From the NCBI GenBank assembly GCA_004558185.1, contig SFDP01000033.1, forward strand, positions 1-50,048: DNA of 50,048 bases. The letters run 5' to 3'. Shown piece by piece: positions 22,543 through 30,772 of this stretch. Positions within the stretch are counted from its first letter, which is position 1. Each line of letters starts with the position of its first letter. The notes under the pieces are model-generated. The model worked only from the letters and a program-made list of their open reading frames with translations, searched no databases and was not told the origin of the DNA. This stretch comes from Lachnospiraceae bacterium. GTDB lineage: Bacteria > Bacillota > Clostridia > Lachnospirales > Lachnospiraceae. Position numbers and translations under genes: made by a program.

Positions 22543-24219
22543 CTATTTCTCGCCTAAGCCAAGGCGGTTCAGGGCAGAAAAGATTGCTCTAACGGAGGCT
22601 CTGGTAATATTACTGCTGACACCTACTCCATAGGTTACTCGCCCCGTATTGCTGTCCAACAGGTGGATATAGGCTGCTGCCTGTGAATTGGAGCCTGACT
22701 GCAAAGCGTGTTCCTCATAATCCAAGATTTTCACATCTAAATCCAGTGATTCCTGCAGTCCTCTTTTTACCGCATCAATAGGGCCATTTCCCACAGCTTC
22801 AAACGTCTTTTCTGCTCCATGATCGGTATACAATACCTTTACTTTAGTATCAAATGCCTTTTCTTCTTCGCTGAGCTCTGTAACGTGCAGTCTTCTGAAA
22901 TGCAAAGGTTCTTTTTTATCTAAATATTCCTCTTTGAATTTTGCCATAATTTCTTCCGGAGAAATCTCCCCCTTAGTTTCCGAAAGCGTCTGTATTACAT
23001 TAGCAAATTCCTTGTGCATAGCCTTGGGCAGCTTGAACCCAAAATAGGTATCCATAATAAAGGCTACCCCGCCTTTGCCGGATTGGGAGTTGATCCGTAC
23101 AATAGGCTCATATTCTCTTCCGATATCCGCCGGATCAATGGGCAGATAGGGAACCTGCCAATACTCATTTTTTCGTTCCTGCATGGCGTGAACCCCTTTA
23201 TTGATCGCATCCTGGTGGGAGCCGGAAAAGGCAGTAAATACCAGCTTCCCTGCATAAGGATGCCTGGGGTGAATGGGAATCTTACAGCAGCGCTCATAGA
23301 TTTCAATAATCTCATTCACCTGTTCGATATTTAACTGCGGATTGATCCCCTGGGAAAACATATTGTAAGCAATGGTGAGAATATCCACGTTTCCGGTTCT
23401 CTCTCCATTTCCGAACAGGGTTCCTTCTATCCGGTCTGCTCCTGCCATTAGTGCAAGCTCTGCCGCAGCTACCCCGGTACCTCTGTCATTGTGGGGATGC
23501 ACACTGAGAATAATGCTTTCTCTATCCTCGAAGTGATTATTCATCCATTCAATCTGATCAGCGTAAACGTTAGGCGTATTCATTTCCACTGTAGCAGGCA
23601 GGTTAATAATCATAGGATTCTCCTTCGTAGGCTCCCATATCCTCTGCACTGCCGTACAAATCTCCAATGCGAACTCCACCTCTGTTCCGGTAAAGCTTTC
23701 CGGCGAATATTCCAGGATTATTTTTCCATCAAACCGTTTTGCCCTTTCCTTTACCATCTGGGTTCCCTTAATGGCAATATCAATAATCTCTTCCCTGCTC
23801 ATACCAAAAACAACGTCTCTCTGCAGGGTAGAGGTAGAATTATAAATATGTACAATAGCCTGCTTACAGCCTTCAATAGCCTCAAAGGTACGGTCGATCA
23901 GCTCCTCCCTGCACTGTGTCAGCACCTGAACCCTTACGTCATCAGGAATCAGCTTACAATCGATGAGGCGCCTTAAAAAATCAAACTCAATCTGGCTGGC
24001 GGCAGGAAAACCGATTTCAATTTCCTTAAAGCCCAGCTTAACCAAATAATCAAACATTTCCAGCTTTTCATGAACCACCATAGGATCAATAAGAGCCTGA
24101 TTGCCGTCCCGCAGATCTACACTGCACCAAATTGGTGCTTTAGCAATCTCCTTACCGGGCCAGGTTCTTTCGGGATAGTTCAATACCGGATTCTTTTTGT
24201 AACGATTATAGTTTAACAT
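22543..24219 (-). CDS. leuA: 2-isopropylmalate synthase
   Basis: 558 residues from the ATG after GGAGGTAATT; upstream in-frame ATGs at 24264 and 24231 are worse or lie in the ribosome site. Length and start (MLNYNRYKKNPVLNYPERTW) match the LeuA type-2 family. Catalytic barrel: SVDLRDGNQALIDPM (about 33-47, metal-binding DLRDGNQ), HVYN-like region, SVHPHNDRGTG (about 240-250, HxH). The C-terminal leucine-sensing regulatory domain starts near residue 430 (VKVLYTDHGAEKTFEAVGNG; DAVKRGLQESLDLDVKIL). It condenses acetyl-CoA with 2-oxoisovalerate, the first step of leucine synthesis. No T-box leader is seen; only 66 bases separate it from HPr, including HPr's terminator. Confidence 0.97.
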   Translation of the reverse strand: MLNYNRYKKNPVLNYPERTWPGKEIAKAPIWCSVDLRDGNQALIDPMVVHEKLEMFDYLVKLGFKEIEIGFPAASQIEFDFLRRLIDCKLIPDDVRVQVLTQCREELIDRTFEAIEGCKQAIVHIYNSTSTLQRDVVFGMSREEIIDIAIKGTQMVKERAKRFDGKIILEYSPESFTGTEVEFALEICTAVQRIWEPTKENPMIINLPATVEMNTPNVYADQIEWMNNHFEDRESIILSVHPHNDRGTGVAAAELALMAGADRIEGTLFGNGERTGNVDILTIAYNMFSQGINPQLNIEQVNEIIEIYERCCKIPIHPRHPYAGKLVFTAFSGSHQDAINKGVHAMQERKNEYWQVPYLPIDPADIGREYEPIVRINSQSGKGGVAFIMDTYFGFKLPKAMHKEFANVIQTLSETKGEISPEEIMAKFKEEYLDKKEPLHFRRLHVTELSEEEKAFDTKVKVLYTDHGAEKTFEAVGNGPIDAVKRGLQESLDLDVKILDYEEHALQSGSNSQAAAYIHLLDSNTGRVTYGVGVSSNITRASVRAIFSALNRLGLGEK

Positions 24220-24224
24220 AATTA

Positions 24225-24249
24225 CCTCCATTCTGCTGCCAGGCAGCCT
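24225..24249 (-). promoter_or_regulatory. recurrent hairpin before ribosome site, copy D (diverged)
   Basis: The minus strand reads GGCTGCC, T, GGCAGC, AGA, then ATGGAGG and the start 5 bases on. It shares the hairpin plus GCAGCAGAATG(A)GAGG layout with copies A-C but lacks the GATTAAAA lead-in. Confidence 0.4.
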
Positions 24250-24254
24250 ATAGC

Positions 24255-24281
24255 AAAAGCCCACCTGTTACAGGTGGGCTT
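24255..24281 (-). terminator. terminator downstream of HPr gene
   Basis: The arms AAGCCCACCTG and CAGGTGGGCTT (11 bp) with loop TAA are followed by TTGC on the minus strand. It starts 5 bases after the HPr stop codon. The T-tail is short, so read-through into leuA is possible. Confidence 0.7.
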
Positions 24282-24285
24282 ATCC

Positions 24286-24549
24286 TTATTCTCCTAAGCC
24301 GTTTTCCACGGCCGTCACCAGAGCTTCCAATGCCTGGGCTTCGTCTTCACCTTCACAAATCAGCTCAATCTCATCACCGCATTTAATACATGCACCTAAT
24401 ACACTAAGTACACTTTTGGCATTAGCCGTGTTCCCCCCGTATTTGAACGTAATCAATGATTTATATTGCATTGCTTCCTTACACAGATTACCTGCAGGTC
24501 TTAGGTGCAGCCCTGTTGGGTTCTTGATAACTACCTTCTGGCTTACCAT
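24286..24549 (-). CDS. HPr-family phosphocarrier protein
   Basis: 87 residues from the ATG with GGAGG 8 bases upstream. Phospho-acceptor motif PTGLHLRPAGNL (about 10-21) has the active His and the Arg that follows it. AKSVLSVLGACIKCGDEIEL (about 43-62) has the regulatory serine position and the K-S-x-x-x-V-x pattern, with two unusual cysteines (AC..KCGDE). In the PTS it passes phosphate from enzyme I to sugar-specific IIA proteins; when phosphorylated at the serine it is a catabolite co-repressor. No enzyme I gene is adjacent. It may be a secondary HPr. It has its own promoter and terminator. Confidence 0.9.
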   Translation of the reverse strand: MVSQKVVIKNPTGLHLRPAGNLCKEAMQYKSLITFKYGGNTANAKSVLSVLGACIKCGDEIELICEGEDEAQALEALVTAVENGLGE

Positions 24550-24598
24550 TTCCCATACCTCCAATTTCTACCCCGTTATCATCCTTCGGACTAAGAAC

Positions 24599-24627
24599 AT
24601 GATAGCATATATGCCCATTTTCCTCAA
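24599..24627 (-). promoter_or_regulatory. promoter of the HPr gene
   Basis: Minus strand -35 TTGAGG (24627-24622), 17-base spacer, extended -10 TGCTATCAT with TATCAT at 24604-24599. It sits directly after the end of glmM (24634). Confidence 0.6.
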
Positions 24628-24633
24628 GTTTTT

Positions 24634-25983
24634 TTATAGCATAGTGTTTTGAATCAGTTCTGCCAGCTTTTTCGCTTCCTCTTCTATAATCTTCTGGTCC
24701 TTACCTTCAATCATTACCCTCACCTTAGGCTCTGTCCCAGAAGGCCTGATCAGCACCCTGCCTTCTCCTGCAAACTTATTCTCCAAAACAGCAATAGCCT
24801 GGGCAATCTCAGGGTAATCCATATATTTTTCTTTTTTATGATTGGGAACCCTTGCATTTACCAGTGCCTGAGGCAGCACCGTCATAATGGAAGCAAGCTC
24901 CGATAAGGGTTTCCCTGTTTCCACCATAACCTGCAGAAGATGAAGGGCGCTTAAAAGTCCATCACCTGTGGTATTCTCTTCCAGAAAGATGACATGACCA
25001 GACTGCTCTCCACCCAGACTCGCACCAATTTCCTTCATCCTCTCCAAAACATAACGATCTCCCACCTTAGTTTGTTCAATCGTCAATCCCTGCTCTCTGG
25101 CCATCAGATAAAATCCAAGGTTGCTCATAACCGTAGCCACGATCACATCCTTATTCAGTCTTCCCTGATCCCTCATATGGTTACCTACAATTGCCATAAT
25201 CTGATCGCCATCTACTATCTTACCATTCTCATCCACTGCCAGTAGACGGTCAGCATCTCCGTCAAAGGCAAGACCTACATTGGCTTTTTCATAAACCACT
25301 CTTGCCTGCAGTTCCTCCATATGGGTGGAACCGCAATTAGCATTGATATTGGTCCCATCAGGATTATTATGGATGGCAATTACCTGGCCACCCAAATCCT
25401 TGATTGCTTCAATGGAGGTATAGTAGGCAGCCCCTTCCGCACAGTCAACGACAATTTTCAGCTTACTTAAGTCTACCGGTACCGACTGCACTGCATGATT
25501 GATATATTCTTCTCTGGCATCGGTTCGGTATTTGATTTTCCCTACCCCGGAGCCGGTGGGAAATTTTACTCCTGCCATATTGCTCCTGATCAGTGCCTCA
25601 ATCTCATCCTCCAGCTCATCCGGCAGCTTATAGCCTTCGGAGTTAAAAAATTTGATTCCGTTAAATTCTACCGGATTATGGGAGGCAGAGATCACTACCC
25701 CTGCATCTACCTTATATTTTCTGGTAAGATAAGCCACTGCGGGAGTAGGTATCACCCCTACATAAACTGCATTCGCTCCCACGCTGCAGACTCCAGCCAT
25801 CAGTGCATTCGCCAGCATATCTCCTGAAATTCTGGTATCACATCCCACCATGATGGTAGGCTTATGGTGGGTCTCCTTCGTAAGTACATATGCCCCTGCC
25901 TGCCCTAACTGCATGGCCATTAAGGGCGTTAATTCTTCGTTAGCAACGCCACGCACACCATCTGTACCAAATAATCTTGCCAT
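24634..25983 (-). CDS. glmM: phosphoglucosamine mutase
   Basis: 449 residues. FGTDGVRGVANEEL (5-18) is the family start. The phosphoserine loop is VISASHNPVEFNG (97-109) with Ser101. Metal-binding loop FDGDADR (about 239-245), sugar-binding GGEQSGHVIF (about 325-334) and phosphate-binding RPSGTEPKVRVMIEG near the C-terminus are all present. It converts glucosamine-6-phosphate to glucosamine-1-phosphate for UDP-GlcNAc and peptidoglycan. It is preceded by cdaR and cdaA, the conserved Firmicute operon in which GlmM is known to interact with and inhibit the CdaA cyclase. The start has AAGGAGG. Confidence 0.98.
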   Translation of the reverse strand: MARLFGTDGVRGVANEELTPLMAMQLGQAGAYVLTKETHHKPTIMVGCDTRISGDMLANALMAGVCSVGANAVYVGVIPTPAVAYLTRKYKVDAGVVISASHNPVEFNGIKFFNSEGYKLPDELEDEIEALIRSNMAGVKFPTGSGVGKIKYRTDAREEYINHAVQSVPVDLSKLKIVVDCAEGAAYYTSIEAIKDLGGQVIAIHNNPDGTNINANCGSTHMEELQARVVYEKANVGLAFDGDADRLLAVDENGKIVDGDQIMAIVGNHMRDQGRLNKDVIVATVMSNLGFYLMAREQGLTIEQTKVGDRYVLERMKEIGASLGGEQSGHVIFLEENTTGDGLLSALHLLQVMVETGKPLSELASIMTVLPQALVNARVPNHKKEKYMDYPEIAQAIAVLENKFAGEGRVLIRPSGTEPKVRVMIEGKDQKIIEEEAKKLAELIQNTML

Positions 25984-25993
25984 TACTTCCTCC

Positions 25994-27265
25994 TTATTCT
26001 ATTGAAGAAATTTCTACTTCAATTTCTAAGTTTTCTTCCAATACTATTCCATCCGGCAGATCAAAGCCAAGAGATATCACATAAGTTCCCGGTTTAAGTT
26101 CATTCAGATTATGGGAGCTCATATATTCCTGTATATCCAGATATCCCAGCACCTCTTCTTCATTCAGCTGTGCCATCAGGGATTGACGACCCACAAAGTT
26201 CAATTCGAATACCTCATCCTCAAGCAGTGCTTTACCCTCCATACCTTCCGGTACATTAATTAACTGAATCCTCCTGCTTTCCAGATTTACTCTGCGGTTA
26301 ATTTCCGGCTCCACATATGCCGTAACCAAAACTCTTCCGCTGAAGGAAGGATTGACAAAAGAGACTCCCTCCGGTAAATAGGATTTCAAGTCAATCAGTG
26401 ACTTTACATCTGCCTTGGCATTGGAAACATCAATGGCATCCGGTATGTCAATATAATTGATATTTTTCAAAATATTGGATTTAGCAGCAATAGAGATCAC
26501 CGCCGGTTCACCTTTAACTTCTCCGGTCCAGCTATAGCCTTTTTCTGCTTCTCCGCTGACCTTAAATTTAAGCGGCACTTCTTTGGTAGCCAGAATGGTT
26601 GCCGTACATTGCACTTCTTCAATACTGACGGTCAGTCTGCTGTCGATAATCCTTTCTCCTGCTTCATCATATAATTCAATCGGAAGCAGCATACTGAGAT
26701 CATCTGTAGCCCCTTCCAAATCAAACGTTACTGTTGCTTTGGCTACCTTGTTGACCTCCGATTCCGGACCGGAAATCTTCAGGGCATTCTGTTCCATACT
26801 TGCTTTTCCCAGAATATAGCCCTCTGCCGGCTCATTTTTCACCGTAACCTCTATATTTTTTTGAATCCTTCGAATATCCTCCACCTTCAGAGAAACATAG
26901 GTAGAATCGGAACGAATGCTTTCGATTTTGCTTCCACTGATTCTGGTTGTGTTCAGCTTTATAGGGACCTGATTATTTTCATCTATTTCTGTCAAATCTG
27001 CCGTAGCAAGAATATTAGCTGCAGAAAAGCTGTCTAAAACGGAGCGGTTTGCCCGTACGCTAACCGAAATTTCATCCGTATTATTCATAATCTCTACATA
27101 TTTTCCTGCTCCTGTCATTGCTGCCATATTCTGTAGCTGCACTGTAACCGAGTAGGTCTTACTTTGATAAGGATCATTGATATTAATGGAGATAATCCAG
27201 ATTCCTACAGAAAACAGAACAGCAATAATTTTCAGATTAAGGTTCTTCGTCAGCTTCTCTTTCAT
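25994..27265 (-). CDS. cdaR: YbbR-domain regulator of the c-di-AMP cyclase
   Basis: 423 residues. One N-terminal membrane helix at about 9-27 (NLKIIAVLFSVGIWIISIN) anchors it. Four extracellular YbbR repeats follow, recognisable by EVTVKNEPAEGYILGKASME, then SGPESEVNKV, then VPLKFKVSGEAEKGYSW. In Firmicutes CdaR binds CdaA and tunes c-di-AMP synthesis. It is 8 bases from cdaA and 10 bases from glmM, as expected for one transcript. Confidence 0.93.
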   Translation of the reverse strand: MKEKLTKNLNLKIIAVLFSVGIWIISININDPYQSKTYSVTVQLQNMAAMTGAGKYVEIMNNTDEISVSVRANRSVLDSFSAANILATADLTEIDENNQVPIKLNTTRISGSKIESIRSDSTYVSLKVEDIRRIQKNIEVTVKNEPAEGYILGKASMEQNALKISGPESEVNKVAKATVTFDLEGATDDLSMLLPIELYDEAGERIIDSRLTVSIEEVQCTATILATKEVPLKFKVSGEAEKGYSWTGEVKGEPAVISIAAKSNILKNINYIDIPDAIDVSNAKADVKSLIDLKSYLPEGVSFVNPSFSGRVLVTAYVEPEINRRVNLESRRIQLINVPEGMEGKALLEDEVFELNFVGRQSLMAQLNEEEVLGYLDIQEYMSSHNLNELKPGTYVISLGFDLPDGIVLEENLEIEVEISSIE

Positions 27266-27273
27266 TCCTGTAC

Positions 27274-28149
27274 TTATCTTCCCTTCTCAGTATCCTTTAC
27301 CTTCACTTTAAAAATTCTTCTCTTTTTTTCTTCCGTGGGCTTATTCTGAATCCTTTCCAGGTATTGCTCCACATCCTCTCCCCGCAATCCTCTGGTTAGC
27401 TCACCCTTATAGGCAACACTGATTTTTCCGGTTTCCTCCGACACGATTAAGGTAAGTGAATCAGTCACCTCCGAAATTCCCACTCCTGCCCGGTGCCTGG
27501 TACCCAGATCCTTACTCAGCTCCATGTTATCAGAAAGGGGAAGATAGCAGGTGGCCGACTGGACTCTGTTTCCTTTAATAATTACGGCTCCGTCATGGAG
27601 AGGTGTATTATGTTCAAAAATATTGATCAATAGCTGGCTGGTAACTATACCATCCACTTCGATTCCGGTATTCTCATATTCCGATAGATTATCATCCTGA
27701 CAGACTACTATTAAAGCTCCTGTTTTTACCTTTGCCATTTCCACGCAGGCCTTAGTAATTTCACGAATCGTCTTATCCGAAAAAAGACCTTCATCTGCCC
27801 GGTTAAATTCGACCGGTAAGAAGGCTCCGATAAAATTCTTTTTTCCCAGAGTCTCTAAAGCCTTTCTCAGCTCAGGCTGCAAGACAACAATAACTGCAAT
27901 CACACCAATATATACTACATTTTGTGCAATCCAGATAATGGTATTCATCTCAAACAGTGCAGCTACCAGAAACATCACCATGATGGACACGATTCCTTTC
28001 ATCAGTGCCCATGCCCGGGTAGTCTTCATCCATACCAGCATATGGTAGACTACAAAGGAGATAATGGCAATTTCTACAATATCAATGACGCCCACGCTGG
28101 GAATATGAAGATTAGGATTACTATCAAAAAAAGTTAAAATCTGCTCCAT
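27274..28149 (-). CDS. cdaA: diadenylate cyclase
   Basis: 291 residues. Three membrane helices at about 22-95 (VIDIVEIAIISFVVYHMLV; IMVMFLVAALFEM; VVYIGVIAVIVVLQPEL). The DAC domain spans about 100-265 with the D-G-A motif (HDGAVI, 185-190) and the G-T-R-H-R motif (216-220), both needed to join two ATP molecules into c-di-AMP. c-di-AMP controls osmolyte transport, potassium and cell-wall balance. Operon order cdaA-cdaR-glmM is conserved in Firmicutes. A charged C-terminal tail (EEKKRRIFKVKVKD) follows the domain. Confidence 0.98.
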   Translation of the reverse strand: MEQILTFFDSNPNLHIPSVGVIDIVEIAIISFVVYHMLVWMKTTRAWALMKGIVSIMVMFLVAALFEMNTIIWIAQNVVYIGVIAVIVVLQPELRKALETLGKKNFIGAFLPVEFNRADEGLFSDKTIREITKACVEMAKVKTGALIVVCQDDNLSEYENTGIEVDGIVTSQLLINIFEHNTPLHDGAVIIKGNRVQSATCYLPLSDNMELSKDLGTRHRAGVGISEVTDSLTLIVSEETGKISVAYKGELTRGLRGEDVEQYLERIQNKPTEEKKRRIFKVKVKDTEKGR

Positions 28150-28166
28150 CTATCGTCAGTCCTGTC

Positions 28167-29198
28167 TTAATGTTTATTGTCATTCTCCGCCCTGGCTGTT
28201 GTAGTGCGTGACACACCGTGAGCTGTTTTGATGGTGCTTGCCTTCCTTACCTGCTTTCCTGGTTTGCTTTTTAACTGCCTGTTGATCCTTTTTACCTTCT
28301 TCTCAGGCACAGCTAAAACAACCTTTGGGACAGCTTTCACATAGTAATAATATTCATCATCTTCAAACTGTACCATCTCCGTTCGACTGTAGTCCACATT
28401 AAACTCCATAAAACGAATGATCTGGCAGAGAAAAAAAGATACTGCACTCCCTGCTATGATACCCAAAACAGAAAAATTTAAATCCATCATAAATTCACAA
28501 ATTAAAAGAAATACTGCATCTGTTGTAGTTCCCACCAGAATAGCAATGCTCCAGGAATGATCTGTCGATAATCTCCTTATCGTATAAACCAAAATCACGG
28601 TAATCGCAAAGGCTACAATAGTCACCAGCATGGCCTTATTGTCCATGATCCCATCAATCATAAGCCTTAGCTTCTGAGAGCCTGTTTCTGCATCCTGAGC
28701 AGAAAAAGTGGTGAAATTATCCTTCATAAAACGAATCATGAAACGAACTGCAACACCGCAGCTTACCGCAATAACTGATATGGGTCCCCCCAGCAGTCCT
28801 ACCGCAACAGGCATAACATAGGGTACTTTTAGCGCAAATAGCAGGGGGGTAAGAAGTACAATTTTCGTGTCTTTCGGAGTAAAGCGAAAATATAGCAGGA
28901 ACATCAGCAAAAAGGTCGCAAAGACCACGATGGCACATTCCACCGCTAACGCATAGGTGTGTAACAGTACAAAAAGAGCTGATACCAATACAATAAAATT
29001 ACGGGGCATAAAAGAGCACATCAATGCGACTACCAGAACAATTACAATATTGTTCAGCAACTCCATATAGCCCATATTTCCATTAATTACCAGTAACGCA
29101 ATCAATGCACCCAGAAATTTTAGAACAGGGTCTACATAAATTCCGTGTTTGCCATAAAATTGTTTAATCGTTTCTCTTGCTTCCAGTAAACTTGACAT
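28167..29198 (-). CDS. multi-membrane protein of unknown function upstream of cdaA
   Basis: 343 residues with about eight membrane helices, in pairs, beginning at about residue 22 (VDPVLKFLGALIALLVING). LLTPLLFALKVPYVMPVAVG and GLLGGPISVIAVSCGVAVRF at about 117-150 look like a transporter core. A basic cytoplasmic tail of about 60 residues (KKVKRINRQLKSKPGKQ) ends it. I recognise no named family. It is 17 bases from cdaA, so it is co-transcribed with the c-di-AMP genes; a link to that system is possible but unproven. Confidence 0.75.
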   Translation of the reverse strand: MSSLLEARETIKQFYGKHGIYVDPVLKFLGALIALLVINGNMGYMELLNNIVIVLVVALMCSFMPRNFIVLVSALFVLLHTYALAVECAIVVFATFLLMFLLYFRFTPKDTKIVLLTPLLFALKVPYVMPVAVGLLGGPISVIAVSCGVAVRFMIRFMKDNFTTFSAQDAETGSQKLRLMIDGIMDNKAMLVTIVAFAITVILVYTIRRLSTDHSWSIAILVGTTTDAVFLLICEFMMDLNFSVLGIIAGSAVSFFLCQIIRFMEFNVDYSRTEMVQFEDDEYYYYVKAVPKVVLAVPEKKVKRINRQLKSKPGKQVRKASTIKTAHGVSRTTTARAENDNKH

Positions 29199-29222
29199 GG
29201 ATATTTCCTTTCGGTTCTCTCC

Positions 29223-29615
29223 CTATTCTTCTTCCTGGTAGAACTGGGACAGTTTTTTTAAATTGCCATAGTACAGCCTCGTACTTTGCAAGGAGCGGTT
29301 ATACCGGTACAGGGACACCACATAGGTGATCAGCATAAAAACAGCCAGCATAACCAGATAAAGGATTACCACCGTCTTGATGAATTGAAAAACATCCATC
29401 TGGTAAATTTCCTTCATAAATTTCTCAAAATCATACATCAAATATAAGCCGAACAGTATGGCATAGGCTATGGTGGTGGCAATTACCGTTTTGACCATTT
29501 GCAAACTGATATAGTCACTTCTGAAGAAGCCAATTACAGCCTTATGCCTGCGAAATTCTCCATCCTCATAAGCTGCCATACGAGTCATCAGCTTTACCCG
29601 TTTTTCATTAATCAT
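29223..29615 (-). CDS. small two-helix membrane protein of unknown function
   Basis: 130 residues. Charged N-terminus (1-35), then two hydrophobic helices at about 40-62 (MVKTVIATTIAYAILFGLYL) and about 77-103 (FIKTVVILYLVMLAVFMLITYV), then a basic and tyrosine-rich cytoplasmic tail (YRYNRSLQSTRLYYGNLKKL). No family is recognised. It lies in the same tightly spaced operon as the yvyF-like gene upstream and the 343-residue membrane protein downstream. Confidence 0.75.
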   Translation of the reverse strand: MINEKRVKLMTRMAAYEDGEFRRHKAVIGFFRSDYISLQMVKTVIATTIAYAILFGLYLMYDFEKFMKEIYQMDVFQFIKTVVILYLVMLAVFMLITYVVSLYRYNRSLQSTRLYYGNLKKLSQFYQEEE

Positions 29616-29633
29616 CCAGCTTCCTGCCTCTCC

Positions 29634-30044
29634 TTACTCCTTATCCAGATAACGCATTCTGGCTCCGTCTCTGTTATGATTCTGAGGCGGGGTGTAGCTC
29701 CCTTTCTTTCCAATGGCATCGTTCAGGGTGTTGGTCAAATCCACCTTGCATTGGGCACAATATCTTCCGCTTTTAATCATTTTCCCACAACGCTCACAGG
29801 CAATACCAAAGGGTGACTCATCTGAGAACACTAAACGTTCCTGTCTCACCCATTGCTGAATCTGCTGAATACTTACATCACAGGCCTCTGATACCTCATG
29901 AATACCGGTTCTGGTATTCTCTGTTATGTACTTCTTTACCTCCTGGAACTTTTTTTCCTCCTCCTCTTTACAGTTGGGGCAGAGAACAGGTCCTGTCACA
30001 TAGTTAAATAATCTCTTGCATCTTCGACAATTTTTAACATTCAT
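29634..30044 (-). CDS. YvyF-like flagellar-operon protein
   Basis: 136 residues. An N-terminal zinc ribbon has CRRC (6-9) and CPNC (22-25). A helix-turn-helix-like middle (IHEVSEACDVSIQQIQQWV, about 49-67) and a second zinc ribbon CERCGK...CAQC (about 83-98) follow. This is the layout of the TIGR03826/YvyF proteins, which in Bacillus sit between comF and flgM and are MerR-like flagellar-operon proteins. Here it lies next to comFC, the same pairing, although no flgM follows. It is probably regulatory or structural in flagellar gene control; its precise job is unknown. Confidence 0.85.
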   Translation of the reverse strand: MNVKNCRRCKRLFNYVTGPVLCPNCKEEEEKKFQEVKKYITENTRTGIHEVSEACDVSIQQIQQWVRQERLVFSDESPFGIACERCGKMIKSGRYCAQCKVDLTNTLNDAIGKKGSYTPPQNHNRDGARMRYLDKE

Positions 30045-30067
30045 GGTCGCTTCCTCCTTGTCTTTGC

Positions 30068-30772
30068 TTAAAAGCCATGACCGATAGAAACAGACAATAC
30101 ATAGATCGTACTGATTCCTCCTTCACGGCATACTTTGGCTATGGCATCTACCGTGCTGCCAGTAGTATAGATGTCATCGATAATTATAATTGTATTCAAT
30201 TTTACATCATTTTTGGCTAATTTGAAAGCCTTTTTCAAATTATTTTGTCTTTCTGTACCATCAGTTTCCTTCATTGGCCGGGTGTTCTTTACCCGGACAA
30301 CCAGGTTTTCAAGCATTGGGATATTCCATATCCGAGAAAGCTCTCTGGCTAAAATTTCTGCCTGATTATAACCCCTGATTCTCTTTTTCCTGTGGTACAT
30401 CGGAACCGGTACCAAGGCCTGTGGCTTCCATCTTCTTACTTTGTCGGTCAAACGCATTGCCATCTGATTGGCAAAAAAACGGCCGTACTCCTGCCTTCCG
30501 TTATATTTGAATCGGTACAGCGAGGGGCGAATATAGGCATAGGGAAACAGAGCCGCCGCCTCTTTGAACCAGTGACTTTTCCTGCTGCAGTCATAGCAAT
30601 ATTCCTCCTCTTCCTTAATCGGCTTACCGCATTTATAACACAACGGACCGTTCAAATACTGTATTCCCGAACGACAGCGGGTACATATCCCCTCCTGCCC
30701 TATGGGCAGAACCCCATCACATATCGTGCATCGTGCAGGAAAAAGTAAGCTGAAAATCGTTAAACCTCCCAC
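30068..30772 (-). CDS. comFC: ComF-family phosphoribosyltransferase-like protein
   Basis: 234 residues from a GTG start that directly follows the recD2 stop (TAG-GTG), with AAGGA six bases upstream. Zinc ribbon CTIC..CTRC..CYKCGK..CYDC at about 15-62. The phosphoribosyl-transferase fold contains ALVPVPMYHRKKRIRGYNQA (about 118-137) and PRPP loop IIIIDDIYTTGST (about 196-208). In Bacillus, ComFC is needed for natural transformation, working with ComFA and DprA on incoming DNA. ComFA is not here; recD2 is adjacent instead. Confidence 0.9.
   Translation of the reverse strand: MGGLTIFSLLFPARCTICDGVLPIGQEGICTRCRSGIQYLNGPLCYKCGKPIKEEEEYCYDCSRKSHWFKEAAALFPYAYIRPSLYRFKYNGRQEYGRFFANQMAMRLTDKVRRWKPQALVPVPMYHRKKRIRGYNQAEILARELSRIWNIPMLENLVVRVKNTRPMKETDGTERQNNLKKAFKLAKNDVKLNTIIIIDDIYTTGSTVDAIAKVCREGGISTIYVLSVSIGHGF

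Noticed and set aside
24220..24285. T-box or other leucine riboswitch before leuA
   Set aside because: Only 66 bases separate the genes and they are filled by the HPr terminator and the short hairpin cassette; no T-box sequence or specifier stem fits.
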